Source: an uncultured Lactobacillus sp.
GTDB lineage: Bacteria; Bacillota; Bacilli; Lactobacillales; Lactobacillaceae
NCBI RefSeq assembly: GCF_944327175.1
Contig: NZ_CALVGT010000050.1
Span: forward strand, 1 to 64,000
Length of the DNA: 64,000 nucleotides
Reading direction: 5' to 3'
The position numbers and the translations under genes are program-made. Shown piece after piece: positions 44,917-53,572 of this stretch. Within the stretch, counting starts at the first letter, position 1. Each line of letters opens with the position of its first letter. Below the pieces are notes generated by a model, which worked only from the letters and a program-made list of their open reading frames with translations, searched no databases and was not told the origin of the DNA.

Positions 44917-45190
44917 TTAATGGCTGGTTTCGACCATGATATAAGACCGGTTGCTGTAAACATTTCTTGACCGGGAATATTCAATGTTAACCCCGGAATT
45001 GATCCAGACAATCTGCTCAATTTCCAGAATCGGCGGAAGACCCAGCCAAACTTGATGTGCAGCTTCTTGTGCAGGTAAGAGTAGATCGACCCTTCCAAGA
45101 TCTTTTTGGACAAGGCCGGCACCTGGCTGACCGGCATATAAGTATGCTCAATCACCAGGGGCTCGTCGTCCAAAAGGCTCAAACCTGTTT
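44917..45190 (-). pseudogene. Remnant of a GntR/UTRA-type regulator
   Basis: The minus strand reads DDEPLVIEHTYMPVSQVPAL and SYLHKKLHIKFG, the middle of a UTRA effector domain. After a shift of frame, LGLPPILEIEQIVW and NVYSNRSYIMVETSH to TAA at 44917 form the domain's end. About 20 residues between the two parts (the usual VARSVRTVRAV region) are missing. The N-terminal HTH is absent too, since homology begins right after the DUF436 stop. It is thus truncated, internally deleted and frameshifted. A 90-residue ORF can still be read through it but would end in unrelated residues. Confidence 0.85.
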
Positions 45191-45192
45191 TT

Positions 45193-45756
45193 TTACATCA
45201 AAGACTCGTCATAGATAGCCCGTTGGCCACCGACATACTTTGGCCGGCGACGGGCACAAATGATGTTGGCCTCCCCGATCTTGTCCAAAGAGATTCTCAA
45301 AGGAACCACCACCGGGTGCAGGTGCATCCCGATCAAGGTGCCGCCGATGTCGATCCCGGCTTCACCCCGGGCAGCAATGTCTTCCACCAGTACCGCATTT
45401 AGCATTTTCTGGTAGGCTACGGTCGCGAAAGCCCCGCCGGCATGATTTGGCTGGGGAATAGCGTTGACCTGTTCCAAGTCATACTTTTCCATCGCTTCCC
45501 GGCTGACCACCAGGGCCCGGTTCAAGTGCTCGCAGCACTGGGCGGCTAGGTAAATCCCCTTTTCTGCCAAAACCTCATTTATTCCCTGGTAAAGGGCTTC
45601 AGCAACATCGGTGCTGGTGTTGGTGCCGATCGCCTCACCCAAGACCTCACTTGAAGAGCAGCCAACCACGAAGAACTGGCCGGCCTTGATCCCGGATGCC
45701 TCGACAATTTCACTGACGGCCTGCTTGGCCTGCCTTTGAATTTCTGCTAAATCCAT
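45193..45756 (-). CDS. DUF436 / UPF0340 protein (YwlG-like)
   Basis: 187 residues matching the TIGR01440 family: GQFFVVGCSSSEVLGEAIG, AAQCCEHLNRALVVSREA, RGEAGIDIGGTLIGMHLHPV. The conserved cysteine-glutamate-histidine (CCEH) could be catalytic or metal-binding. The function is unknown. It is directly followed by the broken GntR gene. Confidence 0.9.
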   Translation of the reverse strand: MDLAEIQRQAKQAVSEIVEASGIKAGQFFVVGCSSSEVLGEAIGTNTSTDVAEALYQGINEVLAEKGIYLAAQCCEHLNRALVVSREAMEKYDLEQVNAIPQPNHAGGAFATVAYQKMLNAVLVEDIAARGEAGIDIGGTLIGMHLHPVVVPLRISLDKIGEANIICARRRPKYVGGQRAIYDESLM

Positions 45757-45860
45757 CTTTTTCCTCCAATCTTTATTTCTCTGCTTGTTTGTTAATTTTT
45801 TGCTTGCTGCCTATATTGTAACTCAGTCCTCAGATTCTGCCGCGAGTATAAGCAAATCTG

Positions 45861-47786
45861 CTAAAATATAGGATTAACCGTCCTTCTGACCGCGGCCAGC
45901 AAGGCCTGCTGGGAGAGGTCCTTCTTTTTCAAACTGTCTAAAACATGCCGGTCAATCGTTCCCTTCGTCAAAAGATGGTGAATGATGACCGGCTTTTTCT
46001 GTCCCTGCCGGTAAAGGCGGCCATTCATCTGCTGGTACTGCTCCAGGCTCCAGGGCAGGGTAAACCAGATCAAGGTGTGGCCCCCCTCTTGCAGGTTAAG
46101 ACCCGCCCCGGCGCTGGCCGGCTGGACCAGCATGACCGGAATTTTGCCCTTGTTCCAGCGGCGGATCATGCCAGCTGAGCCGTCAAAAAGCTCAGCCTGC
46201 ACCCCGTTTTTCTGGTAAAAGGCTAAAAGGCGGGCGGCGTCAGACTTGAAATAATAAGCTACCAGGCTGGGCGTGGCCGTGTTACTGGTCAAGTAGAAGC
46301 ATCTTTCTAATTTCCCGGCAAAAATCTCCTGGTAATGCACACCATCTTCTTCATAAATGGCTCCACTGGCTAATTGCCGCAAGCGGCCGGCCAAAACTGC
46401 CGCGTTATCAGCAGTAATCTCCTGGCCTGGCAAGTCTAGAACTTGCTCTTTTTTCAGCTGCTGGTAGCTCTTTTTGGCCTTTGGCGGCATTTCCACCCAA
46501 TCCAGGCTCTCGGTCAGTTCCGGCAATTTCAGCCGGCTATTTTTCATGGAGATGACAATGTCATCGATGGCCTGGTAGATTTTCTCCTCACTGCCTGGCA
46601 AAAGCCGCCACTTGACCGGGTGGTTGTTGACCAGCATGGTAGGCTCAAAGTACTGCTGCCGGTAGGTCGTGATGCTCTTGCCCAGCCTTTTTCCTTGGTC
46701 CAAAAGATAAATTTGTGACCAGAGATCCTGGAGGGAATTAGGCGCTGGAGTCCCGGTCAGTTCAATCAGGCGCTGGATCCGCCCCCGCACACTCTTTAAG
46801 GCCTTAAAGCGCTGGGAAGCCGGCGACTTGAAAGACTGGGACTCGTCAATCACCACGTTTTTAAAGAGCCAGGGTCCCAGGTCAACCAGCTTGCTGACCA
46901 GGTCCCGGCTGGCAAAATACAGCTGCCAGTCGCCCTTGGCGGCCTTGGCCGCGGCATCTTCATAAAGCTCTTGCCGGCCAGCTGGAGTCAGCTGGCGGCC
47001 TTTTTCGTCGGTCAAAAAGGACTGGGTCTTAAAGGGCAAGTTCCACTTGTCAATCTCATCTTGCCAGGTTGACTTGGCCACGGTCTTTGGCGCGATTACC
47101 AAAATATGCCCCTTCATCCCCTCTTCGCGTAATTTGGCTAAAGCGGCCAGAGTAGTCAGGGTCTTGCCCAGGCCAATATCCAGGAAAATCCCGCAGTAAG
47201 GATGATCCATAATAAAGTTCATGCTGTAAAGCTGGTAGTCATGCAGGGGCAGGACCTGCCCGCCTAATTTGACTTGAGCATCGACCATTTGACCGGCAAA
47301 GGACTCAGTCTTTTCTTTTACTTTTTTTGCTTTTTTGGCTACTTTTACTTCTTTAACTTCTTCTATTTTTTCTGTTTTACCTGTTTTTTCTTCATTTGGC
47401 ATTTTAGCAGCCATAATCACCCCGTCTAACTGCAATTGCCAACTGCCCTTTTTCTCGACCTGGCTGAGGGTCAAGGTCACCATTTGCCCGGCCGGGACTT
47501 CTTGGCCAAATATCTGCTTGAGCTTGCCGCCTTCTTCTTTGGCCAGCCAGGGCAGGACCCCTTCGGCCGCCTCAAAAGAGGCAATTGCTCCCGGCAAATT
47601 CTTTTCTAAATGGCCGCAGACCGCCTCCCAGTCTTTCAATGTCACGAAAGCATAGGGCTTCTGGTGAACCGGCAGGCCGGCTAATTCTTCTGCTGCCTGC
47701 ACCTGCCGCAATTCTTCGGCTGATACAAAGGAAGTCAAATGGCTCTTGACCACTTTCCCTTGGACGCGCACATTTTCTCCTGGCAT
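45861..47786 (-). CDS. SNF2-type DEAD/DEAH helicase with an unusual N-terminal extension
   Basis: 641 residues. Residues 1 to about 110 form an unrecognised domain. A very Lys/Glu-rich linker follows (EEKTGKTEKIEEVKEVKVAKKAKKVKEK is its core, about 137-164). The SNF2 helicase comes after: LHDYQLYSMNFI, Walker A DIGLGKTLTT, VIDESQSFK (DEAH-type box), LTGTPAPNSLQDLW, and motif VI QMNGRLYRQGQKK. The compact helicase resembles those in phage replication modules, usually about 450 residues and without this extension. AAGGAGGTGG precedes the ATG. It stands alone between a DUF436 gene and a 5'-nucleotidase, with no other phage gene beside it. Confidence 0.85.
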   Translation of the reverse strand: MPGENVRVQGKVVKSHLTSFVSAEELRQVQAAEELAGLPVHQKPYAFVTLKDWEAVCGHLEKNLPGAIASFEAAEGVLPWLAKEEGGKLKQIFGQEVPAGQMVTLTLSQVEKKGSWQLQLDGVIMAAKMPNEEKTGKTEKIEEVKEVKVAKKAKKVKEKTESFAGQMVDAQVKLGGQVLPLHDYQLYSMNFIMDHPYCGIFLDIGLGKTLTTLAALAKLREEGMKGHILVIAPKTVAKSTWQDEIDKWNLPFKTQSFLTDEKGRQLTPAGRQELYEDAAAKAAKGDWQLYFASRDLVSKLVDLGPWLFKNVVIDESQSFKSPASQRFKALKSVRGRIQRLIELTGTPAPNSLQDLWSQIYLLDQGKRLGKSITTYRQQYFEPTMLVNNHPVKWRLLPGSEEKIYQAIDDIVISMKNSRLKLPELTESLDWVEMPPKAKKSYQQLKKEQVLDLPGQEITADNAAVLAGRLRQLASGAIYEEDGVHYQEIFAGKLERCFYLTSNTATPSLVAYYFKSDAARLLAFYQKNGVQAELFDGSAGMIRRWNKGKIPVMLVQPASAGAGLNLQEGGHTLIWFTLPWSLEQYQQMNGRLYRQGQKKPVIIHHLLTKGTIDRHVLDSLKKKDLSQQALLAAVRRTVNPIF

Positions 47787-47833
47787 ACTCCACCTCCTTA
47801 GCTGCTTTTATTTAATTATGCCACAAGGGCATG

Positions 47834-47856
47834 AAAAAAAGGCCTGATGGCCTCTT
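47834..47856 (-). terminator. Terminator of the 5'-nucleotidase gene
   Basis: On the minus strand GAGGCC-ATCA-GGCCTT followed by seven T. The stem is short but the U-run is strong. Confidence 0.85.
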
Positions 47857-47872
47857 TCTTCGTTATTCGTTA

Positions 47873-49438
47873 CTAATAGAAGCGGTAGTACTTCTTCGTG
47901 TCGACCTTGACCTCCCCTTGAGTCAGGTATTCGCTGAACATCTGGACATAGTCCTTGTCCAAGGAGAATTCGATCTTGTCCAAGCTGTATTCAGGATAGA
48001 AACCGCCCCCGTTGGCCCGGTAGTTGTTGACGGCCAGGTGGTAGACCTGGTCATCTTGAATATCCTGGCCCTTGAACTTCAGCTTGGTCAAACGCTGGCC
48101 CACCGGCTTGGAAAGGTCAGCCTCGTATTCCAGTGGATAAAAGACGTCAAAGTGGTAGAGTTCCGGCTTTGGCTTCAAATAGCGGTCAATAAAGTGGATC
48201 TTGCCGTTTTCGTCTTTTTCCAAAAAGCTGGCCGTGTGCTCTACGATGTGGCGGAGCTGCTTACCGGTCAATTTGACGCTGACCAATTGATTGGCGTATG
48301 GATAGTTCAAAAGAATATCCCGCATGGTCACCGTTTTGCCAAAGCCCTTGGCCACATCATTCATCACGGCCGTAGCTGAAAGGTCGGCGTGAGTAAAGTA
48401 GAGCTGCATCTGCTGGAGCAGGTTGATGAAAGGCGCCCCTTCAATCCGCCCCTTGTTGGCATCTTCAATCGGCGCTGCCTGGTCCAAATAGGCAATTGGC
48501 TGGTCAAGCCATTTCTGGGTGGCCAGATCGAGCGGCTTAACGATTTCTTCAACTTCCGGGTCTGACGCAAAGTTATTGGTGTCGATCAATTCGCTGGTCG
48601 CTTCTTTGACCTTGTAGCCTGCTTCCGTCTTTTCCAGGTCCAAAACGACTTCAGCGATTGCCTCGCCCCGGTAGCCTGGCTGCACGCAGGGCTTGCCGGA
48701 CGGGCTGATCATGTTCAGTCTCCGGTGCTGGTGGCCCGTCAGCATGACATCAACTTCCGGGATTTCAGTCAGAATCCGGTAGCCTTCATTTTCCCCGTTG
48801 TGCGGTTCAGTCGCTTCCCCGCTGGCAATGTCGCTTTCAAAGCCACCATGGTAAAGAACGGCCAGTACATCGACTTGCGGCTTAATGATTTTGGCAAAAT
48901 GGGCAATCTGTTCGTAAGCAGACTTAAAGGCCAGGCCCTTGATCCGGTCAGCTGCTTCCCAGTGGGGGATGTACTGGGTGGTAATCCCCAAAACGCCAAC
49001 CTTGACCCCGCTTCTTTCCAGGATCACATAGTCCCGGCCCAGAGTCGGCACCTGGGTTTCCGCGTCCAAAATGTTGCAGTTGACGAACGGCGCCTTGTTG
49101 TTGTCCACGTAGTAGGCCATGTATTCCTGGCCAAAGTTGAAGTCGTGGTTGCCCAGGCAGCGGACGTCATAGCCGACCGCGTTGTAAGCAGCAGTAAAGC
49201 GGGCCAGGTTGTCCAGATTCTTGCTGCCATGGGTGTAAGCAGCCAGAGGAGACCCCTGCAGGCAGTCACCGGCATCAGTCACGATGACGTGGTCTGCCCC
49301 CCACTTGGCCTTTTCCGCCTTAATGGCGCTGGCTACCCGGCTAAGACCGTAAGGGGCGTCGTAGTCGCCCCTTGTTTGGTAGTCAGTTGGCAGCAAGTAG
49401 CCGTGGGTGTCGCTTGAATGTAAAAAAACCAGTTTCAT
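47873..49438 (-). CDS. Bifunctional metallophosphoesterase / 5'-nucleotidase
   Basis: 521 residues. The calcineurin-like metal site is complete: SSDTHG (Asp-x-His), DAGDCLQG, GNHDFNFG, VLYHGG and TGHQHRR. The C-terminal 5'-nucleotidase domain (VKLTGKQLRHIVEHTASFL, NNYRANGGGFYPEY) binds the base. There is no signal peptide or cell-wall anchor, so unlike secreted UshA-type enzymes this one seems cytoplasmic. The substrate could be nucleotides or 2',3'-cyclic nucleotides. Confidence 0.9.
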   Translation of the reverse strand: MKLVFLHSSDTHGYLLPTDYQTRGDYDAPYGLSRVASAIKAEKAKWGADHVIVTDAGDCLQGSPLAAYTHGSKNLDNLARFTAAYNAVGYDVRCLGNHDFNFGQEYMAYYVDNNKAPFVNCNILDAETQVPTLGRDYVILERSGVKVGVLGITTQYIPHWEAADRIKGLAFKSAYEQIAHFAKIIKPQVDVLAVLYHGGFESDIASGEATEPHNGENEGYRILTEIPEVDVMLTGHQHRRLNMISPSGKPCVQPGYRGEAIAEVVLDLEKTEAGYKVKEATSELIDTNNFASDPEVEEIVKPLDLATQKWLDQPIAYLDQAAPIEDANKGRIEGAPFINLLQQMQLYFTHADLSATAVMNDVAKGFGKTVTMRDILLNYPYANQLVSVKLTGKQLRHIVEHTASFLEKDENGKIHFIDRYLKPKPELYHFDVFYPLEYEADLSKPVGQRLTKLKFKGQDIQDDQVYHLAVNNYRANGGGFYPEYSLDKIEFSLDKDYVQMFSEYLTQGEVKVDTKKYYRFY

Positions 49439-49470
49439 TTTTCGAATTCCTCGATCCTAATTTTTGACAT

Positions 49471-49502
49471 AAAAAAAGACACCAGAAAAACAGGTGCCTT
49501 TT
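49471..49502 (-). terminator. Terminator of rpmF
   Basis: On the minus strand AAGGCACCTG and CAGGTGCCTT-like strands (GGTGTC with one mismatch) enclose TTTTT, and seven T follow. Confidence 0.85.
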
Positions 49503-49505
49503 AAA

Positions 49506-49697
49506 TTAGTCGTTATCGCTAGCGCTGTTTTCGCTGACTACTTGACGACCCTTGTAGTAACCCTTAGGGGAAACACGGTGGCTCAAACGGTATTCACCAG
49601 TAGTTGCGTCGTAGTGCATTGCTGGCACGCTGAGCTTCAAGTGAGCGCGACGTGAACGTTTCTTTTGCTTAGAAGTATGTCTTGCAGGAACTGCCAT
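49506..49697 (-). CDS. rpmF: 50S ribosomal protein L32
   Basis: 63 residues, beginning [19 protein letters not shown], the invariant L32 start. The zinc-binding cysteines found in some L32 proteins are replaced here (SVPAM and NS regions), so this is the zinc-independent form. AAGGAG lies upstream. Confidence 0.96.
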   Translation of the reverse strand: MAVPARHTSKQKKRSRRAHLKLSVPAMHYDATTGEYRLSHRVSPKGYYKGRQVVSENSASDND

Positions 49698-49734
49698 TTA
49701 TAACTGATCTCCTTTATTGTAGTATCACAGTATC

Positions 49735-49747
49735 AGGTCATTGACCT
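49735..49747. promoter_or_regulatory. Palindrome AGGTCA-T-TGACCT upstream of rpmF
   Basis: A perfect 6-bp inverted repeat with a single-base centre, 38 bases upstream of the L32 start. TTGAGT just above and TGATAC below could be promoter boxes with the palindrome between them, a position suited to a repressor. Confidence 0.35.
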
Positions 49748-49811
49748 AAATACTCAAGTAATTAAATAATACTATTGCCTGGCAAATAAATCAAGAAAAA
49801 CCTTACTTTAT

Positions 49812-50615
49812 TTATTTGCGGGAGGCAAATTCAAGTGACAATTTGTCTCCAATCACTGGGAACAAGTTGTACAATTTGGCCAAAGCCGCCAGACTGACCG
49901 GCAGGTTGAGCTCACGCTTGTTTGAACCGAAGTAGTGGACTACTTCCCAGGCAACGTCGTCCGGGTCAAGCATGAAGGCCTGGACATTCTTGACGTACTG
50001 GCCGCTTGCGTCGGCAATGTTGAAGAAATTGGTGTAAACCGGGCCCGGGTTGACGGTCATGACCTTGACGCCGAAAGGCTTGAGTTCAAGGCGCAGGACG
50101 TTAGAGAACTGGATTACGGCTGCCTTGGCGGCGCCGTAAGCCGCTGACTTGGTCGTCGGCACCTTGCCGGCCAAGGAGCCGAAGTTGATGATCTGCCCGC
50201 TGCCCTGCTCCAGCATGAGCCGGCCGAAAAGCCGGGTCATGTACATCAAGCCCAAGACGTCAACCTGGAACATTTCCGTAGTGTCTTGCATGTCAGCTTC
50301 CATGAATTCCTCAAACTTGCCGAAACCAGCCGCGTTGACCAGGTAGTCGATGTGCTTGACCTTTTCCTTAACTTGGTCAAAAGCGGCTTCAATATCGCTG
50401 GCCATCCCCAAGTCAGCCTTGACGGCAAAAGCCGCTGAACCAGACAATTCTCTGGCTTCAGCCGCGATTTCCTCCAGCTTGTTCAGGCGGCGGGCCAGCA
50501 AAACGACCGTGGCCCCCCGGCTGGCGCTTTCCAGGGCAATTGACCGGCCGATCCCGCTGCTGGCCCCGCTAATAACTACAACTTTATTGCGTAATGAATC
50601 ACTCATCTTTAACAC
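49812..50615 (-). CDS. Short-chain dehydrogenase/reductase
   Basis: About 267 residues, classical SDR. The cofactor motif is VVISGASSGIGRSIALE with an arginine pair (ARRLNK) after the second strand, which favours NADP. NAAGFGKF follows, then the catalytic serine in NFGSLAGKVP and YGAAK (Tyr-x-x-x-Lys). The start at GTG 50615 has AAAGG at proper distance; ATG 50606 is an alternative. It follows rnz almost without gap. Similar genes (YqjQ-like) are found next to rnz in Bacillus and lactobacilli. Substrate unknown. Confidence 0.92.
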   Translation of the reverse strand: MLKMSDSLRNKVVVISGASSGIGRSIALESASRGATVVLLARRLNKLEEIAAEARELSGSAAFAVKADLGMASDIEAAFDQVKEKVKHIDYLVNAAGFGKFEEFMEADMQDTTEMFQVDVLGLMYMTRLFGRLMLEQGSGQIINFGSLAGKVPTTKSAAYGAAKAAVIQFSNVLRLELKPFGVKVMTVNPGPVYTNFFNIADASGQYVKNVQAFMLDPDDVAWEVVHYFGSNKRELNLPVSLAALAKLYNLFPVIGDKLSLEFASRK

Positions 50616-50616
50616 G

Positions 50617-51546
50617 TTAACCTTTCATTGGAACTACGAAGCTGTCCAGGTCCCTGGCCAGGGTCGTGGCCGGGAAAATCTCCCGGGCCTGCTTGACCAT
50701 CTGACTAGCCAGAGGGCCCACGTAGCGGGCCGAAACATGAGTCAGGTATAAATGCCCAACCTGGCAGGCGGCGGCCGTCTCAGCGGCTTGTGTGCACGTT
50801 GAATGGTAATAATCCCTGGCCAGCTTACTTTCGCTGGCATCAAAAGTCGCTTCATGGACCAAGACGTCAGCATGGTCAGCCAGGCGGCGGATTGAAGCAG
50901 TAGACCGGGTGTCATAGATCACGGTTACTACCCGCCCCTTCTTAGCCGGACCCAGGAAGTCCTTGCCGTTTAAAACTGTGCCGTCAGCCAGCTCAACCTG
51001 CTCGCCCCTCTTTAGTTTACCAAGGAGCGGGCCGTTTGGCACTTTAAATTCTGCCAATTTATCCATTAACAGCTCACCGGCTTTGTCAGCCTCTACTACC
51101 CGGAAGCCCCAGCTGTCGATCCGGTGGTCCATTTTTTCAGTATAGACTTCAAAACCCCGCTCGCTGACGATCTTGCCTGCTTCTTCCAGGGTAACGAATT
51201 TGATTGGATAGGAAATCTTGGTTTTGGAAATCCTGAGAGATGTCTTGACGAACTGCTCAATCCCTGCTGGCCCGTAAATGGTCAAGGGACCCACATCACC
51301 TTGAAAGGACCTGGTTGACAAGAGGCCCGGCAGACCGAAAATGTGGTCGCCGTGATTGTGCGAGATAAAAATCTTCGTGATTTTGCGCAGGCGGATATTG
51401 GTGCGCAGAATCTGGTGCTGGGTTGCTTCCCCGCAGTCAAAGAGCCAAATCTCGTTCAGCTCATCCAGTAGTTTTAAAGCCAGGCTCGAGACGTTCCGCA
51501 ACTTTGACGGCTGGCCCGAGCAGGTGCCAAGAAATTCCAGTTCCAT
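50617..51546 (-). CDS. rnz: Ribonuclease Z
   Basis: 309 residues. The metallo-beta-lactamase fold with SHNHGDHIFGLPG binds two zincs. LEFLGTCSGQPSK is at the N-terminus and HEATFD downstream. It cuts tRNA precursors lacking encoded CCA just after the discriminator, which fits the tRNA-Ser of this window. It starts 5'-NN-GGAAT before the OatA-like gene stop region and is coupled to the SDR. Confidence 0.96.
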   Translation of the reverse strand: MELEFLGTCSGQPSKLRNVSSLALKLLDELNEIWLFDCGEATQHQILRTNIRLRKITKIFISHNHGDHIFGLPGLLSTRSFQGDVGPLTIYGPAGIEQFVKTSLRISKTKISYPIKFVTLEEAGKIVSERGFEVYTEKMDHRIDSWGFRVVEADKAGELLMDKLAEFKVPNGPLLGKLKRGEQVELADGTVLNGKDFLGPAKKGRVVTVIYDTRSTASIRRLADHADVLVHEATFDASESKLARDYYHSTCTQAAETAAACQVGHLYLTHVSARYVGPLASQMVKQAREIFPATTLARDLDSFVVPMKG

Positions 51547-51582
51547 TTAACTCCCATTCTTTTCCAAACAAATATAAAAAGG

Positions 51583-53520
51583 CTAATTCAATCCGCTGGC
51601 GCGGACCATTTCTTTGACGATATAAGTGCTGTAGTAATTTTGCCCCACATTATTCGGGTGGGTCTTGTCGTCGTAAAACCAGCTGGACTGGCCGTGGGCG
51701 TAGCCATACCAGTCAATGACGGTCAGGTTCTTGTACTTCTTGGTCAAGGCCTGTAGCTGCTGGTTGACCTGGTTTTGCCAGGACCGAGTTGGCACGACGA
51801 CATTGATCCAGAAAAGCTGACGCTTTGGCCCGACAATCTGCATGATTTGCTTGACCTCGTCATCAGTAAAAGGCCCGTTGGTCCCCAGGCCGATCAAGAC
51901 ATTGTCCTGTAGCTCACCTTTTTGGGCATAAGACTGAAGCAGCTGGGGAGCCACGTCGGCCTGCCGGGAAACCGTGGCGTCGATTACGGCGTGCGGCAAA
52001 AGCTGGTGCAAGATGTCACTTGAAGAAGCCATGACCGAATCACCAATTGCCGTCACCTGCAGCTTTTGCGCGGCTTGCAGGTCAGCTTGGCTGATCCCGT
52101 ATTTCTCAAACTCCTGGTTGACCTTTTTCCCGCTGCTCTTAGACTTAGTCTTTTTTGACTTGGCCTTGGAAGGCTGCTTGCTCTGACTGCTGGACGACTT
52201 CTTGGCCGCTTTTTGCGAGCTCTTGATTGATTCCAGGGCCTTCTTGTTCATCTCAGCCTGCTGCTTGGAGTTGTCATTGATCGTCTTGATCAAAGCCCCG
52301 TCCTTGTTGTCAGCCTTAGCCAGCGGGGAGAAGATAATCCCGCCGCTGCCGATCAAAAAGACCAGGAAGAAGGCGGCCGTCTTCAGCCAGCTCTTGGACA
52401 GCTTGACTGGCCAGTGGAAGAGCTTGGCCAAGTTGTAGCGGATGCCCTCGCTGGTGTAGCGTCTTTTTTCAAAAAGGCGGTAAGTAATTTCGCTGATCAA
52501 GAGGATCAAGACAATCTCAATTACCCGGTAAAGAGTCACATGGTCGGCCAGGTCGCTGACCCGGCTTTCAAAAAAGATCATGACCGGGAACTGGTAGAGA
52601 TAGATTTCATAGCTTCTTGACCCCAGCCAGTCAAAGACCGGGTTGGTCATCAGCTGATCCCAGATCCCGACCGGTGCCGCGATTACGGCCGCGAAAACCA
52701 TCACGAAGAAGCTGAAGATGAACATCCCCCCATAATATGGGAAGGCCGTCTGAGCGTTCATTAAAGGCGAGAACATGAGCAAAAGCATCCCAAACAAGGT
52801 CGCCAGCCCCGTCCAGTTGAGGATCACCCCGTCTTTTTGGGTGAAGCGGTTGTCCATTTCTTCAAAAGGCCAGAAAACTGCCATAGCGCCACCCAGGCCC
52901 AAGGAGAAGAAGCGGGTATCGGTTCCGTAGTAGATCCGGCTGGTATCCTGGCCCGGCCGGAAAAGCAGGGCCATTTCCAAAGCGGACAAGACCGACAGGC
53001 CAACCAAAACCCAGAAAATATTCCGCCGCTTTTTGGCAAATTTGACCAAGAGGGCCATCACTAGCGGCCAGAGCAGGTAGAACTGCCAATCGATCGCCAT
53101 CGTCCACAAGTGGGTAAAAGGCGATTCATTATTGGCAAAACGCTCAAAGTAACTCTGCCCGTTAAAAATCTGCCACCAGTTGTATACCCCCAGCAGGTTG
53201 CTGGCGACGATCTGGTAGAGCTTATTCAAGAGGTTGCGCTGAAAGAGCACAATATAAGCGCTAGTCAGCCAGAGCATGGCAATCAGCGGCGGATAAAGAC
53301 GCTTGAAGCGGCGCTGGTAAAAGGACCTAATGTCAAAATAGCCATAATCGCGGTAAGCAGCCATAATCTGATCGGTTACCAGATAGCCGGTCAAAACCAG
53401 AAAGACCGGCACACCCAGGTAGCCGCCGACAAAGTGGTCCGGATCCAGGTGATACAAAATAACCCCGATTACAGCCAGGGCCCGCAAACCGGCATAGCCA
53501 GTAATGTATCGTTTCTTCAT
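51583..53520 (-). CDS. OatA-like membrane O-acetyltransferase with SGNH domain
   Basis: 645 residues. The acyltransferase-3 membrane domain has about ten helices and begins YITGYAGLRALAVIGVILYH. After a last helix (about 387-405) a Ser/Lys-rich linker leads to an extracellular SGNH domain: serine in AIGDSVMASSS, IGLGTNGPF, and the Asp-x-x-His pair in DKTHPNNVGQ. This architecture is that of OatA, which O-acetylates muramic acid in peptidoglycan and gives lysozyme resistance; teichoic acid or polysaccharide are other possible acceptors. Confidence 0.9.
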   Translation of the reverse strand: MKKRYITGYAGLRALAVIGVILYHLDPDHFVGGYLGVPVFLVLTGYLVTDQIMAAYRDYGYFDIRSFYQRRFKRLYPPLIAMLWLTSAYIVLFQRNLLNKLYQIVASNLLGVYNWWQIFNGQSYFERFANNESPFTHLWTMAIDWQFYLLWPLVMALLVKFAKKRRNIFWVLVGLSVLSALEMALLFRPGQDTSRIYYGTDTRFFSLGLGGAMAVFWPFEEMDNRFTQKDGVILNWTGLATLFGMLLLMFSPLMNAQTAFPYYGGMFIFSFFVMVFAAVIAAPVGIWDQLMTNPVFDWLGSRSYEIYLYQFPVMIFFESRVSDLADHVTLYRVIEIVLILLISEITYRLFEKRRYTSEGIRYNLAKLFHWPVKLSKSWLKTAAFFLVFLIGSGGIIFSPLAKADNKDGALIKTINDNSKQQAEMNKKALESIKSSQKAAKKSSSSQSKQPSKAKSKKTKSKSSGKKVNQEFEKYGISQADLQAAQKLQVTAIGDSVMASSSDILHQLLPHAVIDATVSRQADVAPQLLQSYAQKGELQDNVLIGLGTNGPFTDDEVKQIMQIVGPKRQLFWINVVVPTRSWQNQVNQQLQALTKKYKNLTVIDWYGYAHGQSSWFYDDKTHPNNVGQNYYSTYIVKEMVRASGLN

Positions 53521-53572
53521 TTTTTAATTCTCTAACTTTCGTTTCTCTATTCTATAGTTTTCAATCTATCCC

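Noticed and set aside
48725..49417. 230-codon plus-strand frame opposite the 5'-nucleotidase
   Set aside because: It lies over the metal-binding motifs of an intact gene. The composition (many V, A, Q, L) is typical of antisense frames in GC-rich third-position genes.
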